NCBI GenBank assembly: GCA_938084875.1
Contig: CALKFX010000152.1
Location: 1 to 25,482 of the forward strand
From: an uncultured Flavobacteriales bacterium
GTDB taxonomy: Bacteria > Bacteroidota > Bacteroidia > Flavobacteriales_D > Parvicellaceae
DNA: 25,482 nucleotides
Direction of reading: 5' to 3'
The notes under the pieces: model-generated
The model's input: only the letters and a program-made list of their open reading frames with translations
Database searches by the model: none
Told to the model about the DNA's origin: nothing
Position numbers and translations under genes: made by a program
Shown here: in pieces, positions 8,895 through 16,866 of the stretch
Numbering within the stretch: the first letter of the stretch is position 1
Layout of the letters: every line of letters starts with the position of its first letter

Positions 8895-9898
8895 ATAAAC
8901 ATTTCTTTTTTTAGATTCAACCATTCAAAAGTACTGTTGCAAAAAATATCATCAACAACAGATTCTTCTAAATTCATTCGATTTATAAACTCTCCTATTT
9001 CTAAATCACCTAATGGAAATGGATAATCACTTCCTAATGTAACTCTTTTAGATCCTTGCATTTTTAAAACATAATGGAGCATATCTTGATCGTGGGTAAT
9101 ACAATCTACCCAAAAATGACCACAATATTCTCTCGGGTTTTTTTGGTTATCTACAGCAACAAGATCTGGTCTGCAATTAAAACCATGTTCAATTCTTCCA
9201 ATGGTTGATAAAAAAGATCCACTGGCATGGCAAAAGTTGACTCTTAATTTTGGAAACTTGTCAAAAATTCCTCCAAATATCATAGAGCACATTGCACGAG
9301 AAGTTTCCGCAGGCATTCCAACTAGCCAAGGAAGCCAATATTTGTTCATATTTTTCTTACCCATCATATTCCATGGATGAACTAATACGGCCAATCCAAG
9401 CTTTTCACAGGCTTCCCAAACTGGAAAAAAATCAGGTTCATTTAAATTTTTATCTTCAATATTAGATCCTATCTGCACCCCATTAAGTCCTAATTCTTTG
9501 ATTCTAAAAAGTTCTTGAACTGCAAGCTCTGGATCTTGCATGGGCAAAGAGCCTAAACCAATGTATTTTTTAGGATATTTATTTACTAAATTGGCTAAAT
9601 CATCGTTTAAAAATCTAGCGACTTCTAGACCATCTTTTGGTTTTGAAAAATATGCAAATAGAACAGGAATTGTGCCTACTACTTGCACTTGAGTAGCATA
9701 TTTTCCATACTCATTCATTCTAATTTCAGGGTCCCAACAATTGTGATTTATTTCTCTGAAAAAGTTATCTCCCTGCATCATATTGGCCCAGCCAGGTTTA
9801 TGATGTTCTAATCTTATAAAACCCTCATAACCAAACTTTTTCTCCCAGTCTGGAAGGTTTTTTGGAATTATATGAGAATGCATATCTATTTTTAGCAT
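8891..9898 (-). CDS. ACMSD-like amidohydrolase (aminocarboxymuconate-semialdehyde decarboxylase)
   Basis: A 335-residue metal-dependent amidohydrolase very like bacterial 2-amino-3-carboxymuconate-6-semialdehyde decarboxylase, which removes CO2 from ACMS in the kynurenine / 3-hydroxyanthranilate branch of tryptophan breakdown. Visible family signatures: DMHSHI at the start (metal ligands His7 and His9), the WDPEIR segment (55-60), VQIGSNIEDKNL (141-152), LVHPWNMMG (ligand His174), PWLVGMPAET (190-199), FCHASGSF (His224) and LGSDYPFPLG (ligand Asp291). Length matches the family (about 335). There is no signal peptide, so it is cytoplasmic. No other kynurenine-pathway gene (dioxygenase, kynureninase, 3-HAA oxygenase) is in the window. 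Its stop overlaps the M1 peptidase start by four bases, and it begins 9 bases after yidD. The family assignment is strong; the exact substrate is inferred. Confidence 0.88.
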   Translation of the reverse strand: MLKIDMHSHIIPKNLPDWEKKFGYEGFIRLEHHKPGWANMMQGDNFFREINHNCWDPEIRMNEYGKYATQVQVVGTIPVLFAYFSKPKDGLEVARFLNDDLANLVNKYPKKYIGLGSLPMQDPELAVQELFRIKELGLNGVQIGSNIEDKNLNEPDFFPVWEACEKLGLAVLVHPWNMMGKKNMNKYWLPWLVGMPAETSRAMCSMIFGGIFDKFPKLRVNFCHASGSFLSTIGRIEHGFNCRPDLVAVDNQKNPREYCGHFWVDCITHDQDMLHYVLKMQGSKRVTLGSDYPFPLGDLEIGEFINRMNLEESVVDDIFCNSTFEWLNLKKEMFI

Positions 9899-9907
9899 AT
9901 TGTAATT

Positions 9908-10129
9908 TTAAGGCATTGGATCATAACCTGATCCTCCCCATGGATGGCATTTAGAAATTCTTTTTAAAGCTAACCAAAATCCAACAAAGGGGCCTTTTAA
10001 TTTAATAGCATCTATTGCATAATTGGAGCAGGTAGGGCTGAATCTACAAGTACTGGGGAAAAAAGGAGAAATAAATTTTTGATACAACCATATGGGGGTA
10101 ATCAATATATATCCCAATATTTTGGACAT
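9908..10129 (-). CDS. yidD: Membrane protein insertion efficiency factor YidD
   Basis: A 73-residue protein matching the YidD family along its full length. YidD is a small membrane-associated protein that assists YidC/Sec in inserting inner-membrane proteins. Diagnostic stretches are YQKFISPFFPSTCRFSPTCS (16-35) with its cysteine pair, and KRISKCHPWGGSGYDPMP at the C-terminus. An N-terminal amphipathic or hydrophobic segment (ILGYILITPIWLYQKFI) precedes them. The start codon overlaps the stop of the C1 peptidase gene by one base, and the ACMSD-like gene follows 9 bases later. Classical bacterial yidD sits with rpmH-rnpA-yidC near the origin. Here it lies inside an aminoacyl-tRNA-synthetase/peptidase operon and none of those partners is present. 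Confidence 0.95.
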   Translation of the reverse strand: MSKILGYILITPIWLYQKFISPFFPSTCRFSPTCSNYAIDAIKLKGPFVGFWLALKRISKCHPWGGSGYDPMP

Positions 10130-11340
10130 TATTTAATTCCTAATTTCTTTTTAATATCATTTGGCAATACATCTTTATGAACTTGAATATTTAAAGTTTT
10201 ATACTTTACATATGGGAATGAAGCAAAGAAATAGCCATCTCTATCATTGCTTTCTCCCCATGAATTTTTAACTATAAAATACTTAGTTCCTTTTTGATCT
10301 TCTACTAAGCCAGTAACATGCATTCCATGATCATCCGTAGTCTCTTGATTATCGAATGCAATTTGTCTATCTTTTTGGGTTATATTTCTCTCTTTTACAG
10401 GTGAATTAAAGGCATTGCTAACTCTAATAGCACCAGCATCGTTAAATCTTTTACTATCCTTTCCAGATTTTTGGATAGTAGATTCATCTTCTGGAACAAT
10501 TGCCAAAGCATCTCTATAGCCAAAACCTTTTTCCGAAACATCTGCTCCCCAGCTAAAAGTATAGCCGTTCATTATAGCTTGCTCCATTACATTCATAAAT
10601 TCATCAAGAGGTAAATTGTAGCTAGACTGCATTGCCCAATTGTCTTGAACCTCTAACACAAATTGACTGTAAAATGGGTGATGAGAAAATGAAGTGATAG
10701 AAATATAATCATCCATATTTAGTCCTAAGGACTTTGAAAAAGATTTTGGATTGTATTCCTTTCCTTTATAAGTGAAATTAAAATTTTCTATATCACTAGG
10801 AAGCTCCCCTAAATATGCATCCAGGATACCTTCAATACCATTTTTCCAAACTGGAGTTAATTTTCCATTTTGAGGTTTTTTCGCCAGTGCTTTTACAGCA
10901 GCATCTAATACTGCCTCCATTTCTGAATGCTTATGAGTAGTACTTCCATAATTCAGACCTTTATATACTTCTTCAGGGACAATACCATATCTTTTAATAA
11001 CCCACGGTATATCGTGAAATGCTCCACCTGGACCAAAAGTAAAAGTACCATACATTCTCAAGTAATTTTCTGCTTTTCCCAAATAAGCATTTCGGGCAAT
11101 AAACATTTCTGAAAGATTATGACGTTCGTTTTTTAATCTTATAATTTCCGATTCGAAAAATGATAATGAAGAAAAACTCCAGCATGTACTAGTTCTTCCT
11201 TGATCTTGAACGTCTGTAGCTTCTAAATCTTTAAGCACTTTGAATTTATAATCGCTACCTTTTCTGTTAGTCTCAAATTTTTCTTGAGAAAAAACACCTA
11301 AAGACATAAACGAAATAGAAATAATTAAAAGATTTTTCAT
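10129..11340 (-). CDS. Exported C1-family cysteine peptidase (bleomycin-hydrolase/papain-like)
   Basis: A 403-residue papain-fold protease. It begins with a signal peptide (MKNLLIISISFMSLGVFSQ), so it acts outside the cytoplasm, unlike the classical cytoplasmic bleomycin hydrolase PepC. The catalytic set is visible: oxyanion Gln47 and nucleophile Cys53 in VQDQGRTSTCWSFSS, His338 in DDHGMHVTG and Asn359 in KNSWGES. Extra insertions between Cys and His fit the C1-like aminopeptidase (BLH) group rather than a minimal papain. No separate propeptide is obvious because the active-site Cys lies only about 35 residues after the signal. It starts 2 bases after the M14 carboxypeptidase stop and overlaps yidD by one base, so it belongs to the cysS operon. 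The substrate is not predictable, though it likely degrades extracellular or periplasmic peptides. Confidence 0.9.
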   Translation of the reverse strand: MKNLLIISISFMSLGVFSQEKFETNRKGSDYKFKVLKDLEATDVQDQGRTSTCWSFSSLSFFESEIIRLKNERHNLSEMFIARNAYLGKAENYLRMYGTFTFGPGGAFHDIPWVIKRYGIVPEEVYKGLNYGSTTHKHSEMEAVLDAAVKALAKKPQNGKLTPVWKNGIEGILDAYLGELPSDIENFNFTYKGKEYNPKSFSKSLGLNMDDYISITSFSHHPFYSQFVLEVQDNWAMQSSYNLPLDEFMNVMEQAIMNGYTFSWGADVSEKGFGYRDALAIVPEDESTIQKSGKDSKRFNDAGAIRVSNAFNSPVKERNITQKDRQIAFDNQETTDDHGMHVTGLVEDQKGTKYFIVKNSWGESNDRDGYFFASFPYVKYKTLNIQVHKDVLPNDIKKKLGIK

Positions 11341-11342
11341 GT

Positions 11343-12899
11343 TTATTTATTTTTATTATTAAATATTTTTAATGTTGAACCGTCGTCATATATTTGAATT
11401 TGTAGAGAATTTCCAGAACCTTCTCTACCCAATACATCTACTTTTTTTATCAATTTTTTTTCTCTTTTTAAATCACTAATCCCAACCAAATTGCTCTCAC
11501 ACAATTGTACATTTAAAAACGTAGGAGTTGCACTGTAAATATCCACATTTATGGACTTACTTTCATAACCCTGAGCGCTAAAATTAACTAAATAATTACC
11601 TGGGCTCAAATATCTGTGGTAATTCCCCACTGGCAAATTTGAATAAACGTGAGAACTGTCATAGTCGTGGCCAAAAATCTCAACTCGAGCACTTATTGGT
11701 AGTCCAGTTACAGAATCTGTTACTATTCCTCTAAGACCATTTAATGACTCTTCTATATAATTAATTAAAGAAGCTTTATTTGCATTCCAATAATTTGGCA
11801 AAGTAGAAGGATTTGGAACCTTAGTTGAGGAAAGTTCAATAGTTGATTCTCTACATCGTTTAAAATAATTCATAAAATCTTGTCTTCCTCCATCTACCTC
11901 ATACCATACCCAACCATTAGTGAGTCCATTGTTTAAATCATTAAAATATCCCAAAGGACCGTGTTGATGAACAGTATCTGCATAGTTAGAACCAATATTT
12001 TGCCACCAAGAATCGTCTGCAGTTAAATTTGACCAAGTATCCCAAGGATAATTAAAGACTTCTGCTCCAGTGTGAAAATTACATGACATACTAAAAGGAA
12101 TAGAATCCGAAAGATTCATAAAAATTATTGTTTCTTCTTGCCACGGATTTCCATCTGGATGATCGCCATCTACAGGATCTGGATAATTCCTATTTAAATC
12201 AATCCAATTCGCATTGCCTCTCACCGCACCATTAACTGAGAGATCACTTACCGCAAATGCTCCATCTGGATTAGCTAAAGGGTTAATCCATAAATCTACT
12301 CCGTCAACAATATTAGTGTAATTGCCAAGACTATAGCCGTTTAATATTTCATCAATCAATCTCAACATTAAAACGTAGCCAGTTAGCTCATTTCCATGCA
12401 TAGAAGAAGTATATAAAAACGAAGGTTCATTTTCAGGAATACCAACATTATTAGATATTTGAACAGCTAAAATTTTATGTCCAGAATTTAATGTTCCAAG
12501 ATTATGAAGTTTGCAAATTGATGGAAAAGAATCGGCAAATGCTTGCATCATATTTTCGTATTCTTGATAATTTGGGTAAAAATTCCAGAAAGATCTGGAT
12601 GTGGTAGACTCCAGTATTTGTGTTTCGTTATTTAATATTTCAAATGGAATTTCTAAATCTAAAAAATCAATAAATTCTTTTTTATTTGCGTAAGCATAAA
12701 TCTTTTGAGCATTTGATTTATGATCTATAGAAATAATTTTACTAACAGCATTAATATTTTTTGGAGGGTCGAAAGAAAAATATTGTTCTCCTTTATTACT
12801 AAATAAAGAATCTACTAAACTGCTTTGAGAAAAAAAACTGTTTACTACAAACAATAGACTAGAAATAAATAAAATTTTATTTGCATTAAAGAACTTCAT
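11343..12899 (-). CDS. Secreted M14 zinc carboxypeptidase with C-terminal beta domain and T9SS-like tail
   Basis: A 518-residue protein with a signal segment (MKFFNANKILFISSLLFVVNSFFSQ). The M14 peptidase domain spans about 107-385. Zinc ligands are His168 and Glu171 in MHGNE and His276 in NFHTG. NRNYP (236-240) carries the substrate-binding Asn-Arg, and the catalytic Glu is Glu355 in ESTIELSS. A carboxypeptidase-regulatory-like beta domain follows at about 388-467 (LRGIVTDSVTGLPISARVEI). The last 40 residues contain KKVDVLGRE and QIQIYDDGSTLKIF, which match the short type A T9SS sorting signal (LGRE ... YDDG). It is therefore probably exported by T9SS and retained at, or released from, the surface. 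It lies 2 bases from both cysS and the C1 peptidase. It would remove C-terminal residues from peptides in concert with its operon neighbours. Confidence 0.9.
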   Translation of the reverse strand: MKFFNANKILFISSLLFVVNSFFSQSSLVDSLFSNKGEQYFSFDPPKNINAVSKIISIDHKSNAQKIYAYANKKEFIDFLDLEIPFEILNNETQILESTTSRSFWNFYPNYQEYENMMQAFADSFPSICKLHNLGTLNSGHKILAVQISNNVGIPENEPSFLYTSSMHGNELTGYVLMLRLIDEILNGYSLGNYTNIVDGVDLWINPLANPDGAFAVSDLSVNGAVRGNANWIDLNRNYPDPVDGDHPDGNPWQEETIIFMNLSDSIPFSMSCNFHTGAEVFNYPWDTWSNLTADDSWWQNIGSNYADTVHQHGPLGYFNDLNNGLTNGWVWYEVDGGRQDFMNYFKRCRESTIELSSTKVPNPSTLPNYWNANKASLINYIEESLNGLRGIVTDSVTGLPISARVEIFGHDYDSSHVYSNLPVGNYHRYLSPGNYLVNFSAQGYESKSINVDIYSATPTFLNVQLCESNLVGISDLKREKKLIKKVDVLGREGSGNSLQIQIYDDGSTLKIFNNKNK

Positions 12900-12901
12900 A
12901 T

Positions 12902-14374
12902 TTAATCAATTTTAAAGGTTGTCCCTACCTTAGAATCTTTAAGTTGAATACCAATTTCATCTAATTCAATTCTTATTTTATCTGATAATTTAAAGTCCTT
13001 ATTAGCTCGTGCATCCGATCTCATTTTAATTAGCAACTCTAACGTCTCTTCTAATTTTTCCTTATATTGATTTGCAGATTCGTTAACATTTTGAAGACCT
13101 AAAATCTCGAAGACAAATACATTAATAGAGTTTTTAATAATCTCTAAGTCTTTTTTATTAACTGTAGAGCTACCATCTTTCACCTGATTTATAAATTTTA
13201 CCACCCTAAATAGTTCTGCAATTAAAATTGGAGAATTAAAATCATCATTCATTGCATTGTAACAATTCTCTTTCCACGATTCCACATTAAAATCTGAGGT
13301 GATTGAAGAGGTGCTCAAAGTTTCTAAAATTCGGATACTTTCCATTAGTTTATTATATCCTTTTTCAGAAGCAAGTAATGCCTCATTTGAAAAATCTAAA
13401 ACACTTCGATAATGTGCCTGGAGGATGAAAAACCTAACACAACCAGCAGAAAAACTTTTACTTAAATGTTTGCTATTTCCAGTAAAGAAATCATTTGGCA
13501 AAATAAAATTTCCTGTAGATTTAGCCATTTTTTGACCATTTAAGGTAAGCATATTTGAATGCATCCAAGTATTAACTGGGCTGCTATTATTACATATTTC
13601 AGATTGAGCAATTTCACATTCATGATGAGGGAATTTCAAATCCATACCGCCTCCATGAATATCAAATTTTTTACCTAAATATTTAGTACTCATTGCAGTA
13701 CATTCCAAATGCCAACCCGGAAAACCAATTCCCCATGGAGATGGCCATCTCATTATATGTTGTGGCTCTGCACGTTTCCAAAGAGCAAAATCTTGTGGGT
13801 TTTTCTTATCAGACTGCCCATCTAGCAAACGAGTATTGTGAATTAAATCTTCGATTTTTCTTCCACTTAATATTCCATAGTTGTTATCTTGATTGTACTT
13901 TAAAACATCAAAATAAACTGATCCATTAACTTCATAGGCAAATCCCTTGTCTACAATTTGCTTGATAATTTCTATTTGCTCAATAATATGGCCAGTTGCA
14001 GTAGGTTCAATACTTGGCGGTAAAAAATTAAAACGATTTAAAGTATTGTGAAAATCTACAGTATAGCGTTGTACGACCTCCATAGGTTCAATTTTTTCTA
14101 TCTGTGCTTTTTTTGCTATTCTGTCTTCTCCTTCATCAGCATCATTTTCTAAATGTCCTGCATCGGTAATATTCCTAACATATCTCACCTTGTAACCTAA
14201 ATGCAATAAGTATCTGTATACCATATCAAAGGACATAAATGTTCTTACATTCCCAAGATGAACGTTGCTATATACAGTAGGACCACAGACATATATTCCA
14301 ACATGATCTTTTTCAATTGGGATGAATTTCTCTTTTTTAGAAGATAGAGAGTTATATATATATAAATCCTTCAT
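12902..14374 (-). CDS. cysS: Cysteine--tRNA ligase
   Basis: A class I aminoacyl-tRNA synthetase of 490 residues that charges tRNA-Cys. The zinc site that discriminates cysteine is visible: Cys30 in YVCGPTVY, Cys225 in WHLECTAMS, His250/His251 and the following Glu in FPHHECEIAQSE. The nucleotide-binding HIGH motif appears as HLGN (39-42, in NVHLGNVRTF) and KMSKS as KMAKS (282-286). The C-terminal helical and anticodon-binding part runs from about 310 to 490. It is the promoter-proximal gene of a six-gene minus-strand operon. The 248 bases upstream, shared with the divergent phosphopantetheinyl transferase gene, hold a candidate promoter and two inverted repeats. Confidence 0.98.
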   Translation of the reverse strand: MKDLYIYNSLSSKKEKFIPIEKDHVGIYVCGPTVYSNVHLGNVRTFMSFDMVYRYLLHLGYKVRYVRNITDAGHLENDADEGEDRIAKKAQIEKIEPMEVVQRYTVDFHNTLNRFNFLPPSIEPTATGHIIEQIEIIKQIVDKGFAYEVNGSVYFDVLKYNQDNNYGILSGRKIEDLIHNTRLLDGQSDKKNPQDFALWKRAEPQHIMRWPSPWGIGFPGWHLECTAMSTKYLGKKFDIHGGGMDLKFPHHECEIAQSEICNNSSPVNTWMHSNMLTLNGQKMAKSTGNFILPNDFFTGNSKHLSKSFSAGCVRFFILQAHYRSVLDFSNEALLASEKGYNKLMESIRILETLSTSSITSDFNVESWKENCYNAMNDDFNSPILIAELFRVVKFINQVKDGSSTVNKKDLEIIKNSINVFVFEILGLQNVNESANQYKEKLEETLELLIKMRSDARANKDFKLSDKIRIELDEIGIQLKDSKVGTTFKID

Positions 14375-14622
14375 TAATGATTTGCAGTAATTAATTTACA
14401 ATTCTATTTAACTTAACAACATTATTATTTGCATTTATTTTCTCAATATTAAATTATTTCTTTTTCTTGAGAAATGGAAATTAGGTTGTAATCTTAAAAT
14501 ATCATTTTTATTTTTAAGATATTTGAACAAATATAAAGAGGCTTTTTAAATCAACTGAAAAAAGACATCTTTTTTATTGTCAATTATTTTACAAAGAAAT
14601 AAATTACTTTTAATTATAAGTT
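14375..14622. promoter_or_regulatory. Divergent intergenic region with candidate cysS-operon promoter and inverted repeats
   Basis: These 248 bases separate cysS (minus) from the phosphopantetheinyl transferase (plus). On the minus strand TATATTTG (14535-14528) matches the Bacteroidota -7 element TAnnTTTG exactly, with TTG 16 bases upstream (14554-14552), slightly short of the usual spacing. This would give a cysS leader of roughly 145 bases. The -7 element is part of a perfect 7-2-7 inverted repeat (14519-14525 / 14528-14534). A perfect 9-base inverted repeat (ATCTTAAAA at 14491-14499, TTTTAAGAT at 14512-14520) would lie at the 5' end of that leader. A third, very AT-rich hairpin (AAAAAAG-ACAT-CTTTTTT, 14558-14575) lies further toward the plus-strand gene. 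No coding region or RNA gene is seen here. Confidence 0.4.
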
Positions 14623-15240
14623 TTGCCATTACAAAAAATATTTAAAGGAACTAACTATAAAATTGGTGTCTGGGAATTTAATGAAGATGAATTTAATCTT
14701 AATCATTGTAAAATCATTCATCCTAATTATCATAAAGATTTTATAGATTATAAAAACAATAGCAGAAAATGGGAGATTTATGGTGTAAAACTTCTTTTTA
14801 ATGAACTTATAGATAATGAAATATTAATTTCAAAAAATGGAATTCCTTATATAGAAAAATCCAAAAAAGAGATTTCTATTAGTCACACAAAAAATACAAT
14901 TGCAATGATTATTGCAGATTTTCCCTGCGGAATAGACATAGAACAAAACAATAGGAACACCTTGAAAATAAAACATAAATTCACAAATAAAGAAGACTTT
15001 GATGATGGTAATAATTTAAAAGAGTTACTAAAAAAATGGTGTATAAAAGAGGTCCTATATAAATCTAAAAGAGACAATTCAGTTTTATTTAATAATCATT
15101 TAATAGTCAAAAAAAGTTCTGATGGATATAAAGGCTTTTGCCGTCATCCAAATTTTTCATTCTCTAGTAATATAAAAGTATCCAACTTTCGAAATTATTT
15201 TTTAGCTTTCAATACAGATTATATCCTTGGTAATGATTAA
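14623..15240 (+). CDS. 4'-phosphopantetheinyl transferase superfamily protein
   Basis: A 205-residue Sfp/AcpS-type enzyme that transfers the phosphopantetheine arm of coenzyme A to a serine of acyl or peptidyl carrier proteins. The metal- and CoA-binding residues are present: Asp105 and Glu107 in CGIDIEQ, then Glu143 and Lys147 in WCIKEVLYK. The preceding SISHTK (85-90) and the KHKFTNKED segment (117-125) are also typical. The start is TTG at 14623. There is an in-frame stop just upstream and no nearby ATG, and the resulting MPLQKI N-terminus resembles the MPLxK start of flavobacterial homologues. The gene overlaps the next one by 8 bases, so the two are coupled. Its length fits the compact Bacteroidota form. 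Confidence 0.88.
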   Translation: MPLQKIFKGTNYKIGVWEFNEDEFNLNHCKIIHPNYHKDFIDYKNNSRKWEIYGVKLLFNELIDNEILISKNGIPYIEKSKKEISISHTKNTIAMIIADFPCGIDIEQNNRNTLKIKHKFTNKEDFDDGNNLKELLKKWCIKEVLYKSKRDNSVLFNNHLIVKKSSDGYKGFCRHPNFSFSSNIKVSNFRNYFLAFNTDYILGND

Positions 15241-15964
15241 GAAAATTATAAAAAATAAAATATCAAAAGGAGAAAAACAATGGTGTGTTTTAATTGATCC
15301 TGATAAAATTGTTTTTGAGCAAATAAGCGAACTAATTTCTCTTACAAATAATTCTAGCTGTGACTTTATTTTAGTTGGTGGGAGCTTAATTAATCACCAG
15401 ATGTTTGATGATTTTTTGAAGGAAATTAAAACTCTTTCCTGTAAGCCTGTTTTAATTTTCCCAGGAGATAACCAACAAATTTCTAAGTATGCAGATGGCA
15501 TATTTTTATTGTCTCTTATAAGTGGAAGAAACCCAGAACTTTTGATAGGACAACATGTGAAATCAGCATTTAGAATCAAAGCTAGTAACGTTGAAATTTT
15601 ACCATGTGGTTATATTCTTGTAGAAGGAGATAATTTAAACTCAGCAATTTACATGAGTGAATCTCTTCCAATACCAAAAAATAAAAGTTCTATTGCTGCT
15701 GCAACTGCTTTAGCAGGTGAACAATTAGGACTTCAATATATTTATTTAGATAAAGGGTCAGGTGCAGAAGAAAACATTGGAAAGAAAATGATAGCCGAAG
15801 TAAAAAAAACAATAGGTATCCCATTAATTGTTGGTGGTGGCATCAATAGTCAAGAAGACTTAGAAAATGTTTGGGACGCTGGTGCAGATATTGCAGTTAT
15901 AGGAACTTCTATTGAAAAAGATTTTAAAAATATTTTTCTTTACAATAAAAGACCAGCAAAATGA
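15233..15964 (+). CDS. Geranylgeranylglyceryl/heptaprenylglyceryl phosphate synthase family protein
   Basis: A TIM-barrel prenyltransferase of 243 residues that couples a polyprenyl diphosphate to sn-glycerol-1-phosphate, the committed step of archaeal-type ether lipids; a bacterial branch is widespread in Bacteroidota. Family signatures: WCVLIDPDK (N-terminal strand and metal site), FILVGGSL, PVLIFPGDNQQIS, ILPCGYILVEG, YIYLDKGSGA and IPLIVGGGINSQED followed by GADIAVIGTSIE. The last of these is the glycerol-phosphate-binding end of the barrel. ATG 15233 is preferred over a TTG six bases upstream because the N-terminus then begins directly at the conserved region. It overlaps the transferase gene upstream by 8 bases and the glucosaminidase downstream by 4 (ATGA). 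The prenyl chain length cannot be decided by eye. Confidence 0.92.
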   Translation: MIKKIIKNKISKGEKQWCVLIDPDKIVFEQISELISLTNNSSCDFILVGGSLINHQMFDDFLKEIKTLSCKPVLIFPGDNQQISKYADGIFLLSLISGRNPELLIGQHVKSAFRIKASNVEILPCGYILVEGDNLNSAIYMSESLPIPKNKSSIAAATALAGEQLGLQYIYLDKGSGAEENIGKKMIAEVKKTIGIPLIVGGGINSQEDLENVWDAGADIAVIGTSIEKDFKNIFLYNKRPAK

Positions 15965-16833
15965 TTTTGGGCAAATACTTTAAGTGCATTGCTTTTGGTT
16001 TAGTAATTTTAACAAACTCTGCATTTGGACAAGAAATATCAAGAAAAGAATATATTGAAAAATACTCTTCCCTAGCAGTAAAACAAATGCATCAATATAA
16101 GATTCCGGCTAGTATAACTTTAGCGCAAGGTATATTAGAAAGTAACAATGGAAATTCAAGACTGGCTATAAAAGCAAATAATCATTTTGGTATAAAGTGT
16201 CATGGATGGGAAGGGGCAGAAATATTTGCCGACGATGATAAAAAGAATGAATGTTTTAGAAATTATAAAAATGTCTTGGAATCTTTTGTCGACCACTCCC
16301 TTTTTCTTAACAAATACAGCAGATATGAATTTCTTTTTGACTATAAAATTACAGATTATAAATCTTGGGCAAAGGGTCTAAAAAAAGCTGGTTATGCAAC
16401 CAACAGCAAGTATCCAGAGCTTTTAATAAAAATTATTGAAGAAAATAAACTGTATCAATTTGATAAAGAAAAAATTGATAAGAATTTGATATCAGGCAAA
16501 CGAAATATTTACATGCATCCCAACAAAATAAAATATGTAATCTCTCAAAATCAAGAAACTTATTCAACAATTGCAAAAAGCTTAAATATTAAATTAAAAC
16601 AAATACTGAAGTATAACGACGACAATAAGCTGTCTGTACTAAATGTAGGTACTAAAGTATTTATTCAACCTAAAAGAAATAGATCTAAGCAAAGAATTCA
16701 TGTAGTGAATAAAGGAGAAGATTTAAGATCAATTTCTCAAACTTATGGCATTAAAATGAAGTCGTTGAAAAAAAGAAATGAATTAATTTTAACAAATAGC
16801 TTAAATAATGGGGATAAATTAAGATTAAGATAA
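15961..16833 (+). CDS. Exported endo-beta-N-acetylglucosaminidase with two LysM repeats
   Basis: A peptidoglycan hydrolase of 290 residues. An N-terminal signal (MILGKYFKCIAFGLVILTNSAFGQ) is followed by a GH73-type glucosaminidase domain at about 27-165. The catalytic Glu60 lies in LAQGILESNNGNSRLA, followed by NHFGIKCHGW, and later YSRYEFLFDY and KAGYATNSKYP. Two LysM-like repeats follow, about 190-238 (KYVISQNQETYSTIAKSLNI onward) and about 244-290 (IHVVNKGEDLRSISQTYGIK onward), which bind GlcNAc-containing glycan. It probably remodels the wall during growth or division. The start overlaps the stop of the GGGP synthase gene by four bases, making a three-gene operon. The following prfB starts 33 bases later and may be read through. 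Confidence 0.92.
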   Translation: MILGKYFKCIAFGLVILTNSAFGQEISRKEYIEKYSSLAVKQMHQYKIPASITLAQGILESNNGNSRLAIKANNHFGIKCHGWEGAEIFADDDKKNECFRNYKNVLESFVDHSLFLNKYSRYEFLFDYKITDYKSWAKGLKKAGYATNSKYPELLIKIIEENKLYQFDKEKIDKNLISGKRNIYMHPNKIKYVISQNQETYSTIAKSLNIKLKQILKYNDDNKLSVLNVGTKVFIQPKRNRSKQRIHVVNKGEDLRSISQTYGIKMKSLKKRNELILTNSLNNGDKLRLR

Positions 16834-16866
16834 TTTTTTCTATTAACATTGTTAAAATTCAATTAC

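Noticed and set aside
8895..8924. An earlier ATG for the M1 peptidase at 8924
   Set aside because: It adds ten charged residues before a perfect signal peptide and a 34-base overlap; ATG 8894 forms the usual ATGA overlap.
13693..13929. A 78-codon open frame antisense to cysS
   Set aside because: Shadow of conserved cysS codons; no independent support.
14558..14575. AAAAAAG-ACAT-CTTTTTT hairpin as a bidirectional terminator
   Set aside because: It is almost all A/T, so weak, and lies between divergent promoters where no terminator is needed.
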